Origin: Bacteroidetes bacterium GWF2_35_48
GTDB taxonomy: Bacteria > Bacteroidota > Bacteroidia > Bacteroidales > GWF2-35-48
DNA length: 64,000 bases
NCBI GenBank assembly: GCA_001769125.1
Contig: MEOG01000096.1
Location: 1-64,000 of the forward strand
Direction of reading: 5' to 3'
Position numbers and translations under genes: made by a program
Notes under the pieces: model-generated
What the model saw: only the letters and a program-made list of their open reading frames with translations
Databases searched by the model: none
What the model was told of the DNA's origin: nothing
Shown: in pieces, positions 9,961 through 18,755 of the stretch
Layout of the letters: every line of letters begins with the position of its first letter
How positions within the stretch are numbered: the stretch's first letter is position 1

Positions 9961-10105
9961 AAGTCGGCAGTCGGCAGTCGAAATAGTCGGCAGTCAGGCA
10001 GTCATAAAAGTCGGCAGTCGGCAGTCGAAATAGTCAGCAGTCGGCAGTCTGGCAGTCGAAAAGACTGAAGACTGAGGACTGTAGACTGAGGACTGTAGAC
10101 TGAAC
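9961..10105. repeat. Tandem GTCGGCA / AGACTGAGGACTGT tract
   Basis: The heptamer GTCGGCA recurs many times with variants (GTCAGCA, GTCTGGCA), separated by GAAATA and ATAAAA. It then passes into repeats of AGACTG(A/T)AGACTGAGGACTG. The same motif is found at 13737-13920 and at 53949-53960. The spacer 9884-10168 holds nothing else that I can recognise. Confidence 0.75.
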
Positions 10106-10168
10106 AAGAATCTCAGGCTTCCGAATGATTAATAAAAAACCATAACGTCAATAAATAAAAATTGAAAA

Positions 10169-11446
10169 CTATAATTTAGTATAAGTAATATCGAGTTTAA
10201 TTCTTTCGTTATTGACTCCATTTTGAATAACGACGCGGTTTCCATAAACACGGTTCGACTCGGGGAAGAGATAAAATCCTCTGTCGGTCTGTGTTCCGTT
10301 TAACACTCTCTGTAGGTATAATGGAATATTGAATTTATAAGTTTTTGTTGTGCTGTTGTACGTACCCCCGAAGTAACTTGCATTTCTCAGGTAGTCGAAA
10401 ATAAATTCGTATTTATTATTTTCATCAATAGCAACAAGAAATAATTTTGCAGGAGGTGGATAATTTCCTATTGATAAATCTGATTCATCAACTTTTAAAA
10501 TAAGCTCTGCTTTATTGATAGCGACATTGCCAGAATCTTTCCACGATTCAAAGGACGGTATTTTTATTTTTACCCTGGGTCCGGCTAAAGACTGCAAATA
10601 AACCTTATCTGAATTTTGTGTTGTATCATTAAGGGTAGAGCCAAAGAGAGTAGTCGTGTAATCATGATTAAATAATGAAACACGGGCACATTTGCTATCA
10701 AAAACCAGATTGTAAGGTGTGGTTGCGCCATTATAATACAATGATAGTTTTGATCTTGGATTCATCAGATTATGATACAAAATAATATTTCCGGGCATGG
10801 TCGTATCAGGACAAACATACAAACCTTTGAAATACTCAATAAAAACATCAGGGCTTGCAAGTTGCGCCTCGCTTGCATTAAGAATTTTACTGGCAAGAGA
10901 ATTATTTAAAGGTATGCGTAGCACTGTATCATTTTGATTGGGAGTATAAGAATAGTCTGCAATCGGGGATGAAACATCAATATAATTACTAACTCTAAAA
11001 TTAGAATACAATGTATCTGCTAAAGCTATACCCTGAGTAAGTTCAAAAACCTTTACTTTTTGTTGTGTCTGAGTGCTGAGCGTATCGCCATAGCATCCAT
11101 TAACAGAAAGATACAGAATGATAGAGTCAACAGTATTAATAGTTCCAAAGGTTACAGTACTTGAAGCAAGACGTACCTGAGAAACAAATCCTGCAGAAGT
11201 TCTGCCAAAAACAGGGTCAATATAACAACCAAGCAGGTTAAAAGTACGTTCATCTGAAGTTATAGAATCTTCGCTGAATGTCCATGCAGAAACATTTGAT
11301 ATAAATGGAAATGTTTGAGTAATGCGATCGCCCGGAGGTTGAACATTCAAGCCAAGTGTTGATGGATCTTTCTTGCACCCTATATTAAAAATAAGGGTTA
11401 CAAGTAAGATACCAAGGATTGCTTTTGAAAAAATATGAGTAAACAA
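10169..11446 (-). CDS. DUF4270 family lipoprotein
   Basis: This roughly 425-residue protein looks like the DUF4270 family, found almost only in Bacteroidota and of unknown function. A signal peptide (FSKAILGILLVTLIFNIGC) ends in a lipobox Cys followed by KKDPSTLGLNVQPPGD, the family's usual mature start. The body is beta-rich and contains the family-type segments DPVFGRTSAGFVSQVRL and VDSIILYLSVNG. The start is uncertain: the open frame runs back to an ATG at 11575, which would overlap the upstream glycogen synthase by 116 bases and give an odd N-terminus. I chose the TTG at 11446, which leaves 23 residues before the lipid Cys and clears the upstream gene. It is co-directional with, and 13 bases after, the GT5 gene. 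Confidence 0.82.
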   Translation of the reverse strand: MFTHIFSKAILGILLVTLIFNIGCKKDPSTLGLNVQPPGDRITQTFPFISNVSAWTFSEDSITSDERTFNLLGCYIDPVFGRTSAGFVSQVRLASSTVTFGTINTVDSIILYLSVNGCYGDTLSTQTQQKVKVFELTQGIALADTLYSNFRVSNYIDVSSPIADYSYTPNQNDTVLRIPLNNSLASKILNASEAQLASPDVFIEYFKGLYVCPDTTMPGNIILYHNLMNPRSKLSLYYNGATTPYNLVFDSKCARVSLFNHDYTTTLFGSTLNDTTQNSDKVYLQSLAGPRVKIKIPSFESWKDSGNVAINKAELILKVDESDLSIGNYPPPAKLFLVAIDENNKYEFIFDYLRNASYFGGTYNSTTKTYKFNIPLYLQRVLNGTQTDRGFYLFPESNRVYGNRVVIQNGVNNERIKLDITYTKL

Positions 11447-11459
11447 GTGGAGTATGGGA

Positions 11460-12287
11460 CTAATAAGATTCAACCAGACTTTCAGAAAGCACTTTGTCGT
11501 AGAACTCAGAATAAGCCTTAATATATGTTTCTTCACTTTGATAAGTAAGAACAGGTTTATCAAGACTTTCAACATGTTTTTTCAAAGAAGGATGAATCTT
11601 GCTGGTGCCATAAATAACTCCATCGGACATATTAATTGCAAGCTTGCAAATATTCAGATAATCGGGAGTATTAACCACTTCAAGGTCTTTTTTAGTGATA
11701 CCTTCAGCCATAACTTTGTTTTTAAAAGTTTTAGCCAAAGTAAGATCATGCTCTTCATTATAAATAGAGTAAACCACTTTAGAATTATTGAACAGAGGAT
11801 CTTCAGCAAAAGTCCTTTTCAAATAAAGAGGAACGAGGCTGGACATATAACCAAGACAATGTACAACATCAGGTACCCAACGAAGTTTTTTAACAGTTTC
11901 AATTACACCGCGGGCAAAGAAAATCATACGTTCGTCATTATCAGGGAAAGCAACACCATCGTCATCCACCATCTGAAATTTTCTCTGGAAATAATCTTCG
12001 TTATCAATAAAATAAACCTGCATCCTTGCTGATTGAATAGAGGCGACTTTAATAATCAGGGGATGATCCGTATCGTCAATAATAAGATTCATACCGGAAA
12101 GACGAATTACTTCGTGCAACTGATTTCTTCTTTCATTAACACAACCATAACGAGGCATGAATGTTCTGATTTCGCGACCGCCTTCCTGAATTCCCTGTGG
12201 CAGGTATCTTCCAACAACAGACATTTCAGTTTCGGGTAGATAAGGAGTAATTTCCTGCGAGATGAATAGAATTTTTGATTTTTCCAT
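11460..12287 (-). CDS. Short glycogen/starch synthase (GT5 N-terminal domain only)
   Basis: The 275-residue protein matches only the N-terminal GT5 domain of ADP-glucose starch synthases: KILFISQEITPYLPETEMSVVGRYLPQGIQEGG, then MPRYG, and a segment around VPDVVHCLGYMSSLVPLYLK. Full GlgA is about 480 residues; the second half with the C-terminal GT-B domain is absent. Short forms like this are common next to panC in Bacteroidota, so this is not a local truncation. Note that the usual KVGGL motif reads ETEMSVV here, so catalytic activity in the classical sense is doubtful. The ATG at 12287 is preferred over an upstream in-frame ATG (12356) because the protein aligns from there. It is divergent from panC. 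Confidence 0.82.
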   Translation of the reverse strand: MEKSKILFISQEITPYLPETEMSVVGRYLPQGIQEGGREIRTFMPRYGCVNERRNQLHEVIRLSGMNLIIDDTDHPLIIKVASIQSARMQVYFIDNEDYFQRKFQMVDDDGVAFPDNDERMIFFARGVIETVKKLRWVPDVVHCLGYMSSLVPLYLKRTFAEDPLFNNSKVVYSIYNEEHDLTLAKTFKNKVMAEGITKKDLEVVNTPDYLNICKLAINMSDGVIYGTSKIHPSLKKHVESLDKPVLTYQSEETYIKAYSEFYDKVLSESLVESY

Positions 12288-12432
12288 TATGTAGAATTTA
12301 AATATTTTCAAATAACATTTTACAAATTTAACATAAAAAAAATTAATTTTCATCAAAATCGCTATTGGATTTCAAAAAAATTATTATTATATTATGAACG
12401 TAAAAAACAGTTATATATTTTTCGGCTCTTTG

Positions 12433-12464
12433 TTTGAGTTTTACAGAGAAATAAATTACGTTTG
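12433..12464 (+). promoter_or_regulatory. Promoter of panC
   Basis: TTTG (12433-12436), a 20-base spacer and TACGTTTG (12457-12464) match the consensus. The panC ATG follows 18 bases later, giving a very short leader. Confidence 0.65.
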
Positions 12465-12482
12465 CGCCTCATAATTTATTTC

Positions 12483-13319
12483 ATGGATGTTATACAACAT
12501 ATTTTAGAGATTCGCAATAAGATTTCTGATTTGAAAGCAAAAAATTTTCGCATTGGCTTTGTTCCAACTATGGGAGCACTACATGAAGGACACCTTTCAC
12601 TGGTACGAAAAGCAAAAGAAGAATGTAATATTGTTGTTGTTAGCATTTTTGTGAACCCTATCCAGTTCAACAAACCTGAAGACCTTAAAAATTATCCAAG
12701 AACCATTGATAATGATTTACTCATGCTTGAAAAGGAGAATTGCGACCTTGTTTTTACCCCTTCTGAAGCAGAAATGTATCCCAAAACAGAAACACTTTCT
12801 TTTGATTTTGGAGCTTTGGATAAAGTTATGGAAGGAGCATTCCGACCCGGTCATTTTATAGGTGTTGCCATTGTTGTGAAAAAATTATTTGAAATAATTC
12901 AACAGGACAAAGCATATTTCGGAGAAAAAGATTTTCAGCAATTGCAGATTATAAAAGAACTTGTAAGGCAGCTCAATATACCTGTTGAAATAATAGGTTG
13001 CCCTATAATCAGGGAAAAAGACGGACTGGCAATGAGCTCAAGAAATGCATTATTAGACCCCAAGATGCGTATACTTGCTCCGGAAATTTACAAAAGCCTT
13101 CAAAATGCTGCATTAATGGAAAGAAGCTGTACTCCACAAATTCTTAAAGAAATTGTTATTAATGAAATAAATGCAACAGGTCTTCGTGTTGAATATTTTG
13201 AAATTTCTAACCCTCAAACTCTTTTGCCCATATCCGATTGGAAAGCAATAACAGATGCTATTGGTTGCATTGCTGTTCAAGCAGGAAAAGTCAGACTGAT
13301 TGACAATATTAAATTATAG
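12483..13319 (+). CDS. panC: Pantothenate synthetase
   Basis: PanC joins pantoate and beta-alanine with ATP hydrolysis to make pantothenate, a CoA precursor. The 278-residue protein has the family signatures: [16 protein letters not shown] with the HxGH nucleotide-binding motif at His34 and His37, [28 protein letters not shown], the substrate-site segment GEKDFQQLQ, and AMSSRNALL near residue 185. The ATG at 12483 was chosen because it gives the normal N-terminus; an in-frame ATG seven codons upstream lies on the promoter. It is followed 25 bases later by panD, so the window carries both last steps toward pantothenate (beta-alanine supply and condensation). Confidence 0.97.
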   Translation: MDVIQHILEIRNKISDLKAKNFRIGFVPTMGALHEGHLSLVRKAKEECNIVVVSIFVNPIQFNKPEDLKNYPRTIDNDLLMLEKENCDLVFTPSEAEMYPKTETLSFDFGALDKVMEGAFRPGHFIGVAIVVKKLFEIIQQDKAYFGEKDFQQLQIIKELVRQLNIPVEIIGCPIIREKDGLAMSSRNALLDPKMRILAPEIYKSLQNAALMERSCTPQILKEIVINEINATGLRVEYFEISNPQTLLPISDWKAITDAIGCIAVQAGKVRLIDNIKL

Positions 13320-13344
13320 TGTTATATTTGCACAAATTTTATAT

Positions 13345-13695
13345 ATGTATATTGAACTGTTAAAATCTAAAATTCATCAACTTTCTGTAACAGAAACGAA
13401 TCTGCAATACGTGGGTTCGCTGACTCTGGATGAGGATTTGATGAAAGCTGCCCATATTATTGAAAACGAAAAAGTTCAGGTTGTTAATCTTAATAATGGA
13501 GAACGACTAGAAACTTATGTAATAAAAGGGTTAGCTAGAAGCGGTGTTGTATGTCTGAACGGACCAGCAGCAAGAAAAGCTGTTGTGGGAGATATTGTTA
13601 TTGTTATTTCTTATGCCATGATGGAGCTGGAAGAGGCTAAAAAATTTTCCCCTTACCTTGTTTTTCCAGACACTTCTACAAATAAAATAGTTTAA
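13345..13695 (+). CDS. panD: Aspartate 1-decarboxylase precursor
   Basis: PanD makes beta-alanine from aspartate using a pyruvoyl group formed by self-cleavage. The 116-residue product has the invariant cleavage site Gly24-Ser25 in [17 protein letters not shown], the tyrosine two residues before it (Tyr22), and later the conserved segments [13 protein letters not shown] and [21 protein letters not shown]. The start at 13345 places Gly24-Ser25 exactly at the usual positions. A TATATTTG box at 13323-13330, with TTG 20 bases further up, could give it a second promoter inside the end of panC. Confidence 0.97.
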   Translation: MYIELLKSKIHQLSVTETNLQYVGSLTLDEDLMKAAHIIENEKVQVVNLNNGERLETYVIKGLARSGVVCLNGPAARKAVVGDIVIVISYAMMELEEAKKFSPYLVFPDTSTNKIV

Positions 13696-13736
13696 GCGGA
13701 TATTTCTGACACATTTATATATTTTAGAAAAGGTTT

Positions 13737-13920
13737 AGGTCGGCAGTCGGCAGTCGGCAGTCAAAAGTCGGCTGTCTGATAACTGATGACTGATAACTGA
13801 TAACTGATAACTGATGTCTGATGACTGATGTCTGATGTCTGATGACTGATGACTGATGACTGATGACTGATGACTGATGACTGATGACTGATGACTGATG
13901 ACTGATGACTATGAAGACTG
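13737..13920. repeat. GTCGGCA and ACTGATG tandem repeat tract
   Basis: Three GTCGGCA units lead into about twenty near-identical 7-8 base units of the form (A/T)ACTGATG or AACTGAT. The unit length is far below that of a CRISPR repeat and there are no spacers. It fills the gap between panD and rfaE2 and shares its left part with the tract at 9961-10105. Confidence 0.85.
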
Positions 13921-13990
13921 ATAATTTATTAAAAGACGAGCAGGAAAACACTTCAAAATATTGCAAATTCTGATTTCATACTTGAGAGCA

Positions 13991-14482
13991 ATGATACACA
14001 AATTTGAAATTCTTCAAAAAAAGATATTTACAAAAGAAAATCTTAATCCTTTACTTGCTTTTTGGAAGTTCAAATGCAAAAAAATTGTTTTTACAAACGG
14101 ATGCTTTGATATTCTTCACAGGGGACACATTGAATATCTTGCTAAAGCTTCGGATCTTGGGCAGGTTCTGATTATTGGATTAAATTCAGATGCATCCGTT
14201 AAACGGCTAAAAGGAGAAAACCGACCAATTCAAGATGAATATTCCCGCGCATTGCAACTGGCGTCATTGCTCTTTGTTGATGCAGTTGTTATTTTTGAAG
14301 AAGATACCCCATATAAATTAATTCAACAAGTTGAACCTGATATTCTAGTTAAAGGAGGAGATTATAGACCCGAATCTATTGTTGGTTACGACCTTGTAAC
14401 GGCAAAAGGAGGGAAAGTAGAAACAATTAATTTTGTTGACGGATACTCAACATCTTCTATTTTAAAGAAAATAAACTCTTAA
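13991..14482 (+). CDS. rfaE2: D-glycero-beta-D-manno-heptose 1-phosphate adenylyltransferase
   Basis: The 163-residue protein is a stand-alone HldE C-terminal domain, which transfers AMP to heptose-1-phosphate on the route to ADP-heptose for LPS core. It has the cytidylyltransferase-like HxGH motif in FTNGCFDILHRGHIEYL (His43 and His46), GLNSDASVKRLKGENRPI, and the C-terminal VDGYSTSSIL with the family's STSSI signature. Bacteroidota normally keep the kinase half (rfaE1) as a separate gene, not present in this window. I took the ATG at 13991 over an upstream in-frame ATG (13961) that overlaps the repeat edge. Confidence 0.93.
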   Translation: MIHKFEILQKKIFTKENLNPLLAFWKFKCKKIVFTNGCFDILHRGHIEYLAKASDLGQVLIIGLNSDASVKRLKGENRPIQDEYSRALQLASLLFVDAVVIFEEDTPYKLIQQVEPDILVKGGDYRPESIVGYDLVTAKGGKVETINFVDGYSTSSILKKINS

Positions 14483-14502
14483 TAAATTTTATAAGCTAAA
14501 AA

Positions 14503-14532
14503 TTGGCAGTTTATTTTTTTTCTTTATATTTG
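14503..14532 (+). promoter_or_regulatory. Promoter of the lipoprotein-radA-ansA group
   Basis: TTG (14503-14505), a 19-base spacer and TATATTTG (14525-14532) match the consensus exactly. The downstream GTG start is 19 bases away. Confidence 0.7.
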
Positions 14533-14551
14533 AACCCTTAAATCTTGATAA

Positions 14552-14977
14552 GTGCATTTCAATACAATAAAATATATAGCTTTATTACTTGTTCTCATTT
14601 TTTTTATTTCGCTGACAGGTTGTAAAAAATCCATACAACAAAAAATAATCGGCAAATGGGAAATGGTATCCTATGATGGCAGTGAGCCAAGTTTTACCTA
14701 CGAATTTATGGACGGAGATCAGCTCAACCGCTATTGGAAATATAAATTACCAAATGGTGATGACACAACCATCCTTGATACTGCTTTCTACTATATTGAA
14801 GTAAAAAATTTCCGCAAAAATATCCGTATTACCAAAGCCGAAGCCTTTTTAAGTGTTGATATAAACGGCTTATGGTGGATAGACAATCTTGAGTCAAGCC
14901 TAATGGAGCTTCAACGTATAGAAACACCCGATCTTGAAGGAGGCGCTTATCTAAGATACGAATTCATCAAGAAATAA
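14552..14977 (+). CDS. Lipocalin-like lipoprotein
   Basis: The 141-residue protein begins with GTG (no in-frame ATG is available) and has a signal peptide (YIALLLVLIFFISLTGC) ending in a lipobox Cys followed by KKS. The mature domain opens with IIGKWEMVSYDGSEPSFTYEFMDGD, the strand and Trp pattern of lipocalin-like domains seen in many small Bacteroidota lipoproteins, and closes with a strand LRYEFIKK. The ligand is unknown. It is 11 bases upstream of radA in the same direction and shares the promoter at 14503-14532. Confidence 0.75.
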   Translation: MHFNTIKYIALLLVLIFFISLTGCKKSIQQKIIGKWEMVSYDGSEPSFTYEFMDGDQLNRYWKYKLPNGDDTTILDTAFYYIEVKNFRKNIRITKAEAFLSVDINGLWWIDNLESSLMELQRIETPDLEGGAYLRYEFIKK

Positions 14978-14988
14978 ATTTCCCACTG

Positions 14989-16350
14989 GTGTCAAAAATA
15001 AAAACTGCATTTTTTTGTCAAAATTGCGGCACACAATCTCCTAAATGGATTGGAAAATGTCCCTCTTGCAACGAATGGAATACTTTTGTTGAAGAAATCG
15101 TTGAAAAAGAAAAAAAACAAACAGGAAAACTACCCTCTATTCCACAAAGCAAACCTCAGCTTATTTCAGAAATAACAATTTCAGATGAAATAAGAATTGA
15201 TACAAAAAATAATGAACTTAACCGTGTTCTGGGCGGAGGACTTGTCCCCGGAAGTCTTGTCTTAATTGGAGGAGAGCCTGGCATTGGGAAATCTACATTG
15301 CTACTCCAAATTGTTATACATCTTCAAAAACTTAAATCCTTATATATTTCAGGAGAAGAAAGTGTACAACAAATTAAACTGAGGGCAGAAAGGCTGGGAT
15401 TAAAAAACGCCAATTGCTATATTCTTTGCGAAACATCGCTCGAAAAAATATTTTCTCAGGTTGGAGAACTTGTACCAGAGCTGATAATAATAGATTCAAT
15501 CCAAACACTTGCCACAGAGCGCATTGAGTCTTCTCCGGGGAGTGTTTCTCAAATCAGGGAATGCACTTCTCAAATCCAGCAATATGCAAAACAATACGGT
15601 ATTCCTGTGTTCCTTATAGGACATATCACAAAAGACGGACATATTGCCGGACCAAAAGTACTGGAGCATATTGTAGATTGCGTTTTACAATTTGAAGGCG
15701 ATCCAAATTATATTTTCAGAATTTTACGCGCAACAAAAAACAGGTTTGGCTCTATTGCTGAACTTGGCATTTATGAGATGCACGGCGCAGGATTAAGAGA
15801 AGTTGCAAATCCATCGGAACTGCTCCTTTCCCACCACGATGAAAAATTAAGTGGGACAGCCATCGCAGCTACAATTGAAGGAATCCGCCCTTTTCTTATT
15901 GAAGTGCAGGCATTGGTCAGTTCTGCTGTGTACGGCACTCCTCAACGCTCTTCAACTGGGTTCGATCTGCGAAGACTCAGTATGCTTTTGGCTGTATTAG
16001 AAAAAAGAGCAGGGTTCAGATTAGGAGCAAAAGATGTTTTTCTGAATATAGCAGGAGGCTTAAAAGTTAGTGACCCCGCTATAGACTTGGCTGTTATAAG
16101 TGCAATTCTATCCTCCGGTCAGGATATACATATAGATAAAGATATTTGTTTTGCAGCAGAAGTAGGACTGACAGGTGAAATTCGTCCGGTAAACAGAATT
16201 GAGCAACGGATTTCTGAAGCAGAAAAATTAGGATTCGGACAGATTTATATATCAAAATACAATAAAAAAGGGCTTGATTTATCAAAATTCCAGATAAAAA
16301 TTCATCCGGTAGCAAAAATTGAAGATTTATTCAGACATTTATTCGGTTGA
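14989..16350 (+). CDS. radA: DNA repair protein RadA
   Basis: RadA (Sms) is a RecA-like helicase that extends branch migration during recombination. The 453-residue protein has the N-terminal zinc finger (Cys10, Cys13, Cys24, Cys27), Walker A GGEPGIGKST at about 94-103, the RadA-specific KNRFG motif at about residue 250, and a C-terminal Lon-like domain (from about 285) with the LNIAGGLKVSDPAIDLAV segment. The start codon is GTG; the zinc finger begins nine residues in, so no more upstream sequence is needed. ansA starts 23 bases after the stop. Confidence 0.97.
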   Translation: MSKIKTAFFCQNCGTQSPKWIGKCPSCNEWNTFVEEIVEKEKKQTGKLPSIPQSKPQLISEITISDEIRIDTKNNELNRVLGGGLVPGSLVLIGGEPGIGKSTLLLQIVIHLQKLKSLYISGEESVQQIKLRAERLGLKNANCYILCETSLEKIFSQVGELVPELIIIDSIQTLATERIESSPGSVSQIRECTSQIQQYAKQYGIPVFLIGHITKDGHIAGPKVLEHIVDCVLQFEGDPNYIFRILRATKNRFGSIAELGIYEMHGAGLREVANPSELLLSHHDEKLSGTAIAATIEGIRPFLIEVQALVSSAVYGTPQRSSTGFDLRRLSMLLAVLEKRAGFRLGAKDVFLNIAGGLKVSDPAIDLAVISAILSSGQDIHIDKDICFAAEVGLTGEIRPVNRIEQRISEAEKLGFGQIYISKYNKKGLDLSKFQIKIHPVAKIEDLFRHLFG

Positions 16351-16373
16351 ACGATTACAACATTAGCAGAATT

Positions 16374-17405
16374 ATGGCATCAAAAGCATCAATATTGATT
16401 ATATACACAGGTGGTACTATTGGCATGATAAAATCAGAAGAGACTGGATCTTTAGTCCCTTTTAATTTTGAAAATCTATTAAAATATATCCCGCTGCTTA
16501 AAAATTATGATGCAGAAATCAGCTCCTTATCATTTGAGCCTCCTGTAGATTCATCAAATATAAATCCTGAAGCATGGATTCAGCTTACAGCAATAATTGA
16601 AGAAAATTACGATAAATATGATGGTTTTGTAATTCTCCACGGATCAGACACAATGGCTTACACAGCATCTGCCTTAAGCTTTATGCTTGAAAACCTTTCT
16701 AAACCTGTTATTCTGACTGGCTCACAACTTCCAATAGGTTTACTTCGTACAGATGGCAGGGAAAATTTGATTGTAGCATTAGAAATAGCCTGCGCAAAAA
16801 AAGACGGCAAACCCATTGTTCCCGAGGTTTGTATTTATTTTGAAAATATGCTTTTCAGAGGAAACCGGACCCATAAGTTCAATGCAGAAAATTTCAAAGC
16901 ATTTATTTCCTCAAATTATCCACCATTGGCAGAAGTGGGTGTTCATATTAAATACAACCATCAACTAATACGGCAACCGCAAATAAATTTTCTCATTCCA
17001 CATACAAAATTAAACAATAACATAGCGCTGCTTAAACTTTATCCGGGAATGAATAAAAAAGTAGTTGATGCTATTTTAAATACAGAAGGATTAAAAGCCA
17101 TTGTTCTTGAAACATTCGGTTCAGGAAATGCGCCAACGGATAAATGGTTTATAGACTGTCTTAAAAATGCAATTCAAAATGATATTGTTATATTAAATGT
17201 AACCCAATGCAAAGGAGGCTCTGTAGAATTAGGAAAATATGAAACCAGCGAACTTCTCAAAGAAATTGGAGTTCTCGGTGGCGGAGATATAACAACAGAG
17301 GCAGCAATAACCAAACTTATGTATCTTTTGGGGCACGAATTAAAAAAGAAAGAGATTGAAAAATTACTTCCCATATCTTTACGTGGCGAATTATCAGAAG
17401 AATGA
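16374..17405 (+). CDS. ansA: Type I L-asparaginase
   Basis: This enzyme hydrolyses L-asparagine to aspartate and ammonia. The 343-residue protein shows the two catalytic threonine motifs: YTGGTIGM with Thr15 and HGSDTMAYTASALSF at about 89-103 with the Thr-Asp pair. The cytoplasmic type I form is favoured by the absence of a signal peptide and the C-terminal domain with LETFGSGNAP. I chose the ATG at 16374 over a TTG upstream that overlaps the radA stop. A second, one-domain asparaginase-like gene is at 62519. Confidence 0.94.
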   Translation: MASKASILIIYTGGTIGMIKSEETGSLVPFNFENLLKYIPLLKNYDAEISSLSFEPPVDSSNINPEAWIQLTAIIEENYDKYDGFVILHGSDTMAYTASALSFMLENLSKPVILTGSQLPIGLLRTDGRENLIVALEIACAKKDGKPIVPEVCIYFENMLFRGNRTHKFNAENFKAFISSNYPPLAEVGVHIKYNHQLIRQPQINFLIPHTKLNNNIALLKLYPGMNKKVVDAILNTEGLKAIVLETFGSGNAPTDKWFIDCLKNAIQNDIVILNVTQCKGGSVELGKYETSELLKEIGVLGGGDITTEAAITKLMYLLGHELKKKEIEKLLPISLRGELSEE

Positions 17406-17453
17406 TTTTGCAGATGTAAATTTTAATCCTATTTTTACAAACTCTTAAGCAAA

Positions 17454-17541
17454 GGAAAGATGTCCGAGTGGCTTAAGGAGCACGCTTGGAAAGCGTGTGT
17501 ACTTCAAAAGGGTACCGTGGGTTCGAATCCCACTCTTTCCG
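17454..17541 (+). tRNA. tRNA-Ser(GGA)
   Basis: An 88-base class II tRNA. Acceptor arms GGAAAGA and TCTTTCC pair, the D-arm is TCCGAGTGG, the anticodon stem CACGC/GCGTG holds the loop TTGGAAA with anticodon GGA (reads UCC and UCU), there is a long variable arm as expected for serine, and the T-arm has GGTTCGAATCC. The discriminator is G, as is usual in bacterial tRNA-Ser. The 3' CCA is not encoded. Confidence 0.95.
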
Positions 17542-17564
17542 CAGAGTAGAATACCTATCAAATG

Positions 17565-17605
17565 AAATCCACTGCATAAGAAGACTTTAGCAGTGGATTT
17601 TGTTT
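17565..17605 (+). terminator. Hairpin downstream of tRNA-Ser
   Basis: AAATCCACTGC (17565-17575) pairs perfectly with GCAGTGGATTT (17590-17600), loop of 14, followed by TGTTTCT. It is placed to end the tRNA transcript. Confidence 0.65.
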
Positions 17606-18279
17606 CTGCTCATAACTCTATGGTAAAATACCGAAGCATTTTACTCTAAGATATTAACAAATTATAGAGTACCCATTTAAAAAAAGAGCATCGACCTTAA
17701 ATTTTGCTCATAACTTCAAGTAAAAATATTTTGATACAATTGATACAATTATGAATTTTGCAGAGGAAAATAAATTCATTTTCATTGAACGATATATTTC
17801 ATATAGATCCGAACGAATTAAATGATGTAGCTTCACTACGTGCAGCATTGATACAATCATAAATTTTAAACAGCACACTTTATTACATCAACAAAAATGT
17901 TTTTTAGCTGGTAAATTAATTTTAATTCTTTTTTATGGCAATCTATCAACGGGACAAGCTTATTATAATAACGGGCATAATGTATCCAGCAAAGCATTCG
18001 ATATAATGACAATAATATATTCTTTTGCATCATCACTGACTAATACATTTGGTGCTGGATATTCTGTTTGTTCAAAATAATATCCAAAAGCCAATGATTC
18101 AACTGGAGACGAGCGCGAACCGGGGGTGCAAATATTTTTAAATTTTGAAGCTTGTCTGAAAGTCAAAAAAAATATTTACAGAAGAAAAATGATTATAAAT
18201 TACTAACAAAATAACAAGCGCACTTTTACTCTTCCTGCAAGAAATTGCTTAGAGACGGGTGCGAATGGGAGGATTTTTT
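17606..18279. other. Gene-free spacer with degenerate direct repeats
   Basis: No convincing gene on either strand. Degenerate direct repeats are visible: GCTCATAACT at 17608 and 17706, and TGATACAAT followed by a similar ATAAATTTT or ATGAATTTT at about 17739 and 17849. A GC-richer stretch near 18105-18130 contains GAGACGAGCGCGAACCGGG, like the repeat edges near 59519. The pattern could be a decayed insertion next to a tRNA gene, but no integrase or clear attachment site remains. Confidence 0.4.
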
Positions 18280-18522
18280 ATGTTGACAAATAACGATATC
18301 ATTAAGAAAATTCGCATAGCCCTGCAACTCAGGAATACGGATATTTTGGAAATACTAAAATTGGTTGATTTCAAAATATCGGAAAGCGAATTAAATGCTG
18401 TATTTCGCAATCCCGATAGCCCGAATTTTAAAGAATGTGGCGATCAATTGCTGCGAAATTTCCTGAATGGATTAATCATTTTCAAAAGAGGTCCCATGGA
18501 TGAAAAAAAATCAAACGAATAA
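18280..18522 (+). CDS. Half-size DUF1456 (YehS-type) protein
   Basis: E. coli YehS has two copies of a DUF1456 repeat in about 156 residues. This 80-residue protein has one, and it resembles the second repeat: TNNDIIKKIRIALQLRNTDI, then SPNFKECGDQLLRNFLNGL, where the FxECGDQxLRxFLxGL block is diagnostic. The ATG at 18280 gives a family-like start; an in-frame ATG 7 codons upstream is less likely. The function of the family is unknown. It heads a tight group with YwbE (26 bases later) and the next gene. Confidence 0.8.
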   Translation: MLTNNDIIKKIRIALQLRNTDILEILKLVDFKISESELNAVFRNPDSPNFKECGDQLLRNFLNGLIIFKRGPMDEKKSNE

Positions 18523-18548
18523 ATTTTCTCACGCACACAATTATCAAT

Positions 18549-18752
18549 ATGGGCGGACAAAACAGAAATGATATAAAAACAGGATACCAAGTTGGAATTG
18601 TTTTAAAGGAAGACCAGCGTTCCGGTGAAATTACAGAAGGTGTTGTACAGAATATTTTAACAAAAAGTTCTTTCCATCCTCATGGGATTAAAGTTCGATT
18701 AACAACCGGTGAAGTTGGCAGAGTCAAAATCATAAAATCCAAAGAGGAATAG
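18549..18752 (+). CDS. ywbE: YwbE family protein (DUF2196)
   Basis: The 67-residue product matches the YwbE family end to end: GQNRNDIKTGYQVGIVLKED, then RSGEITEGVVQNILT, HPHGIKVRLTTGEVGRVK. It is a small predicted beta-barrel protein with KOW/OB-like character, of unproven function. It sits between the DUF1456 gene and the next gene with a 3-base gap to the latter, so all three are probably one transcript. Confidence 0.88.
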   Translation: MGGQNRNDIKTGYQVGIVLKEDQRSGEITEGVVQNILTKSSFHPHGIKVRLTTGEVGRVKIIKSKEE

Positions 18753-18755
18753 TTT

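Noticed and set aside
11454-12032. Open frame of 192 codons on the plus strand
   Set aside because: It lies antisense to the GT5 gene and has no family-like features.
13737-13920. CRISPR array
   Set aside because: Units are only 7-8 bases with no unique spacers and no cas genes.
13724-13966. Open frame on the minus strand with repeated SSVI units
   Set aside because: Its residues come from the ACTGATG tandem repeat, so it is not a gene.
17963-18166. 67-codon frame on the minus strand in the gene-poor stretch
   Set aside because: It shows no family motifs and has no ribosome site or promoter.
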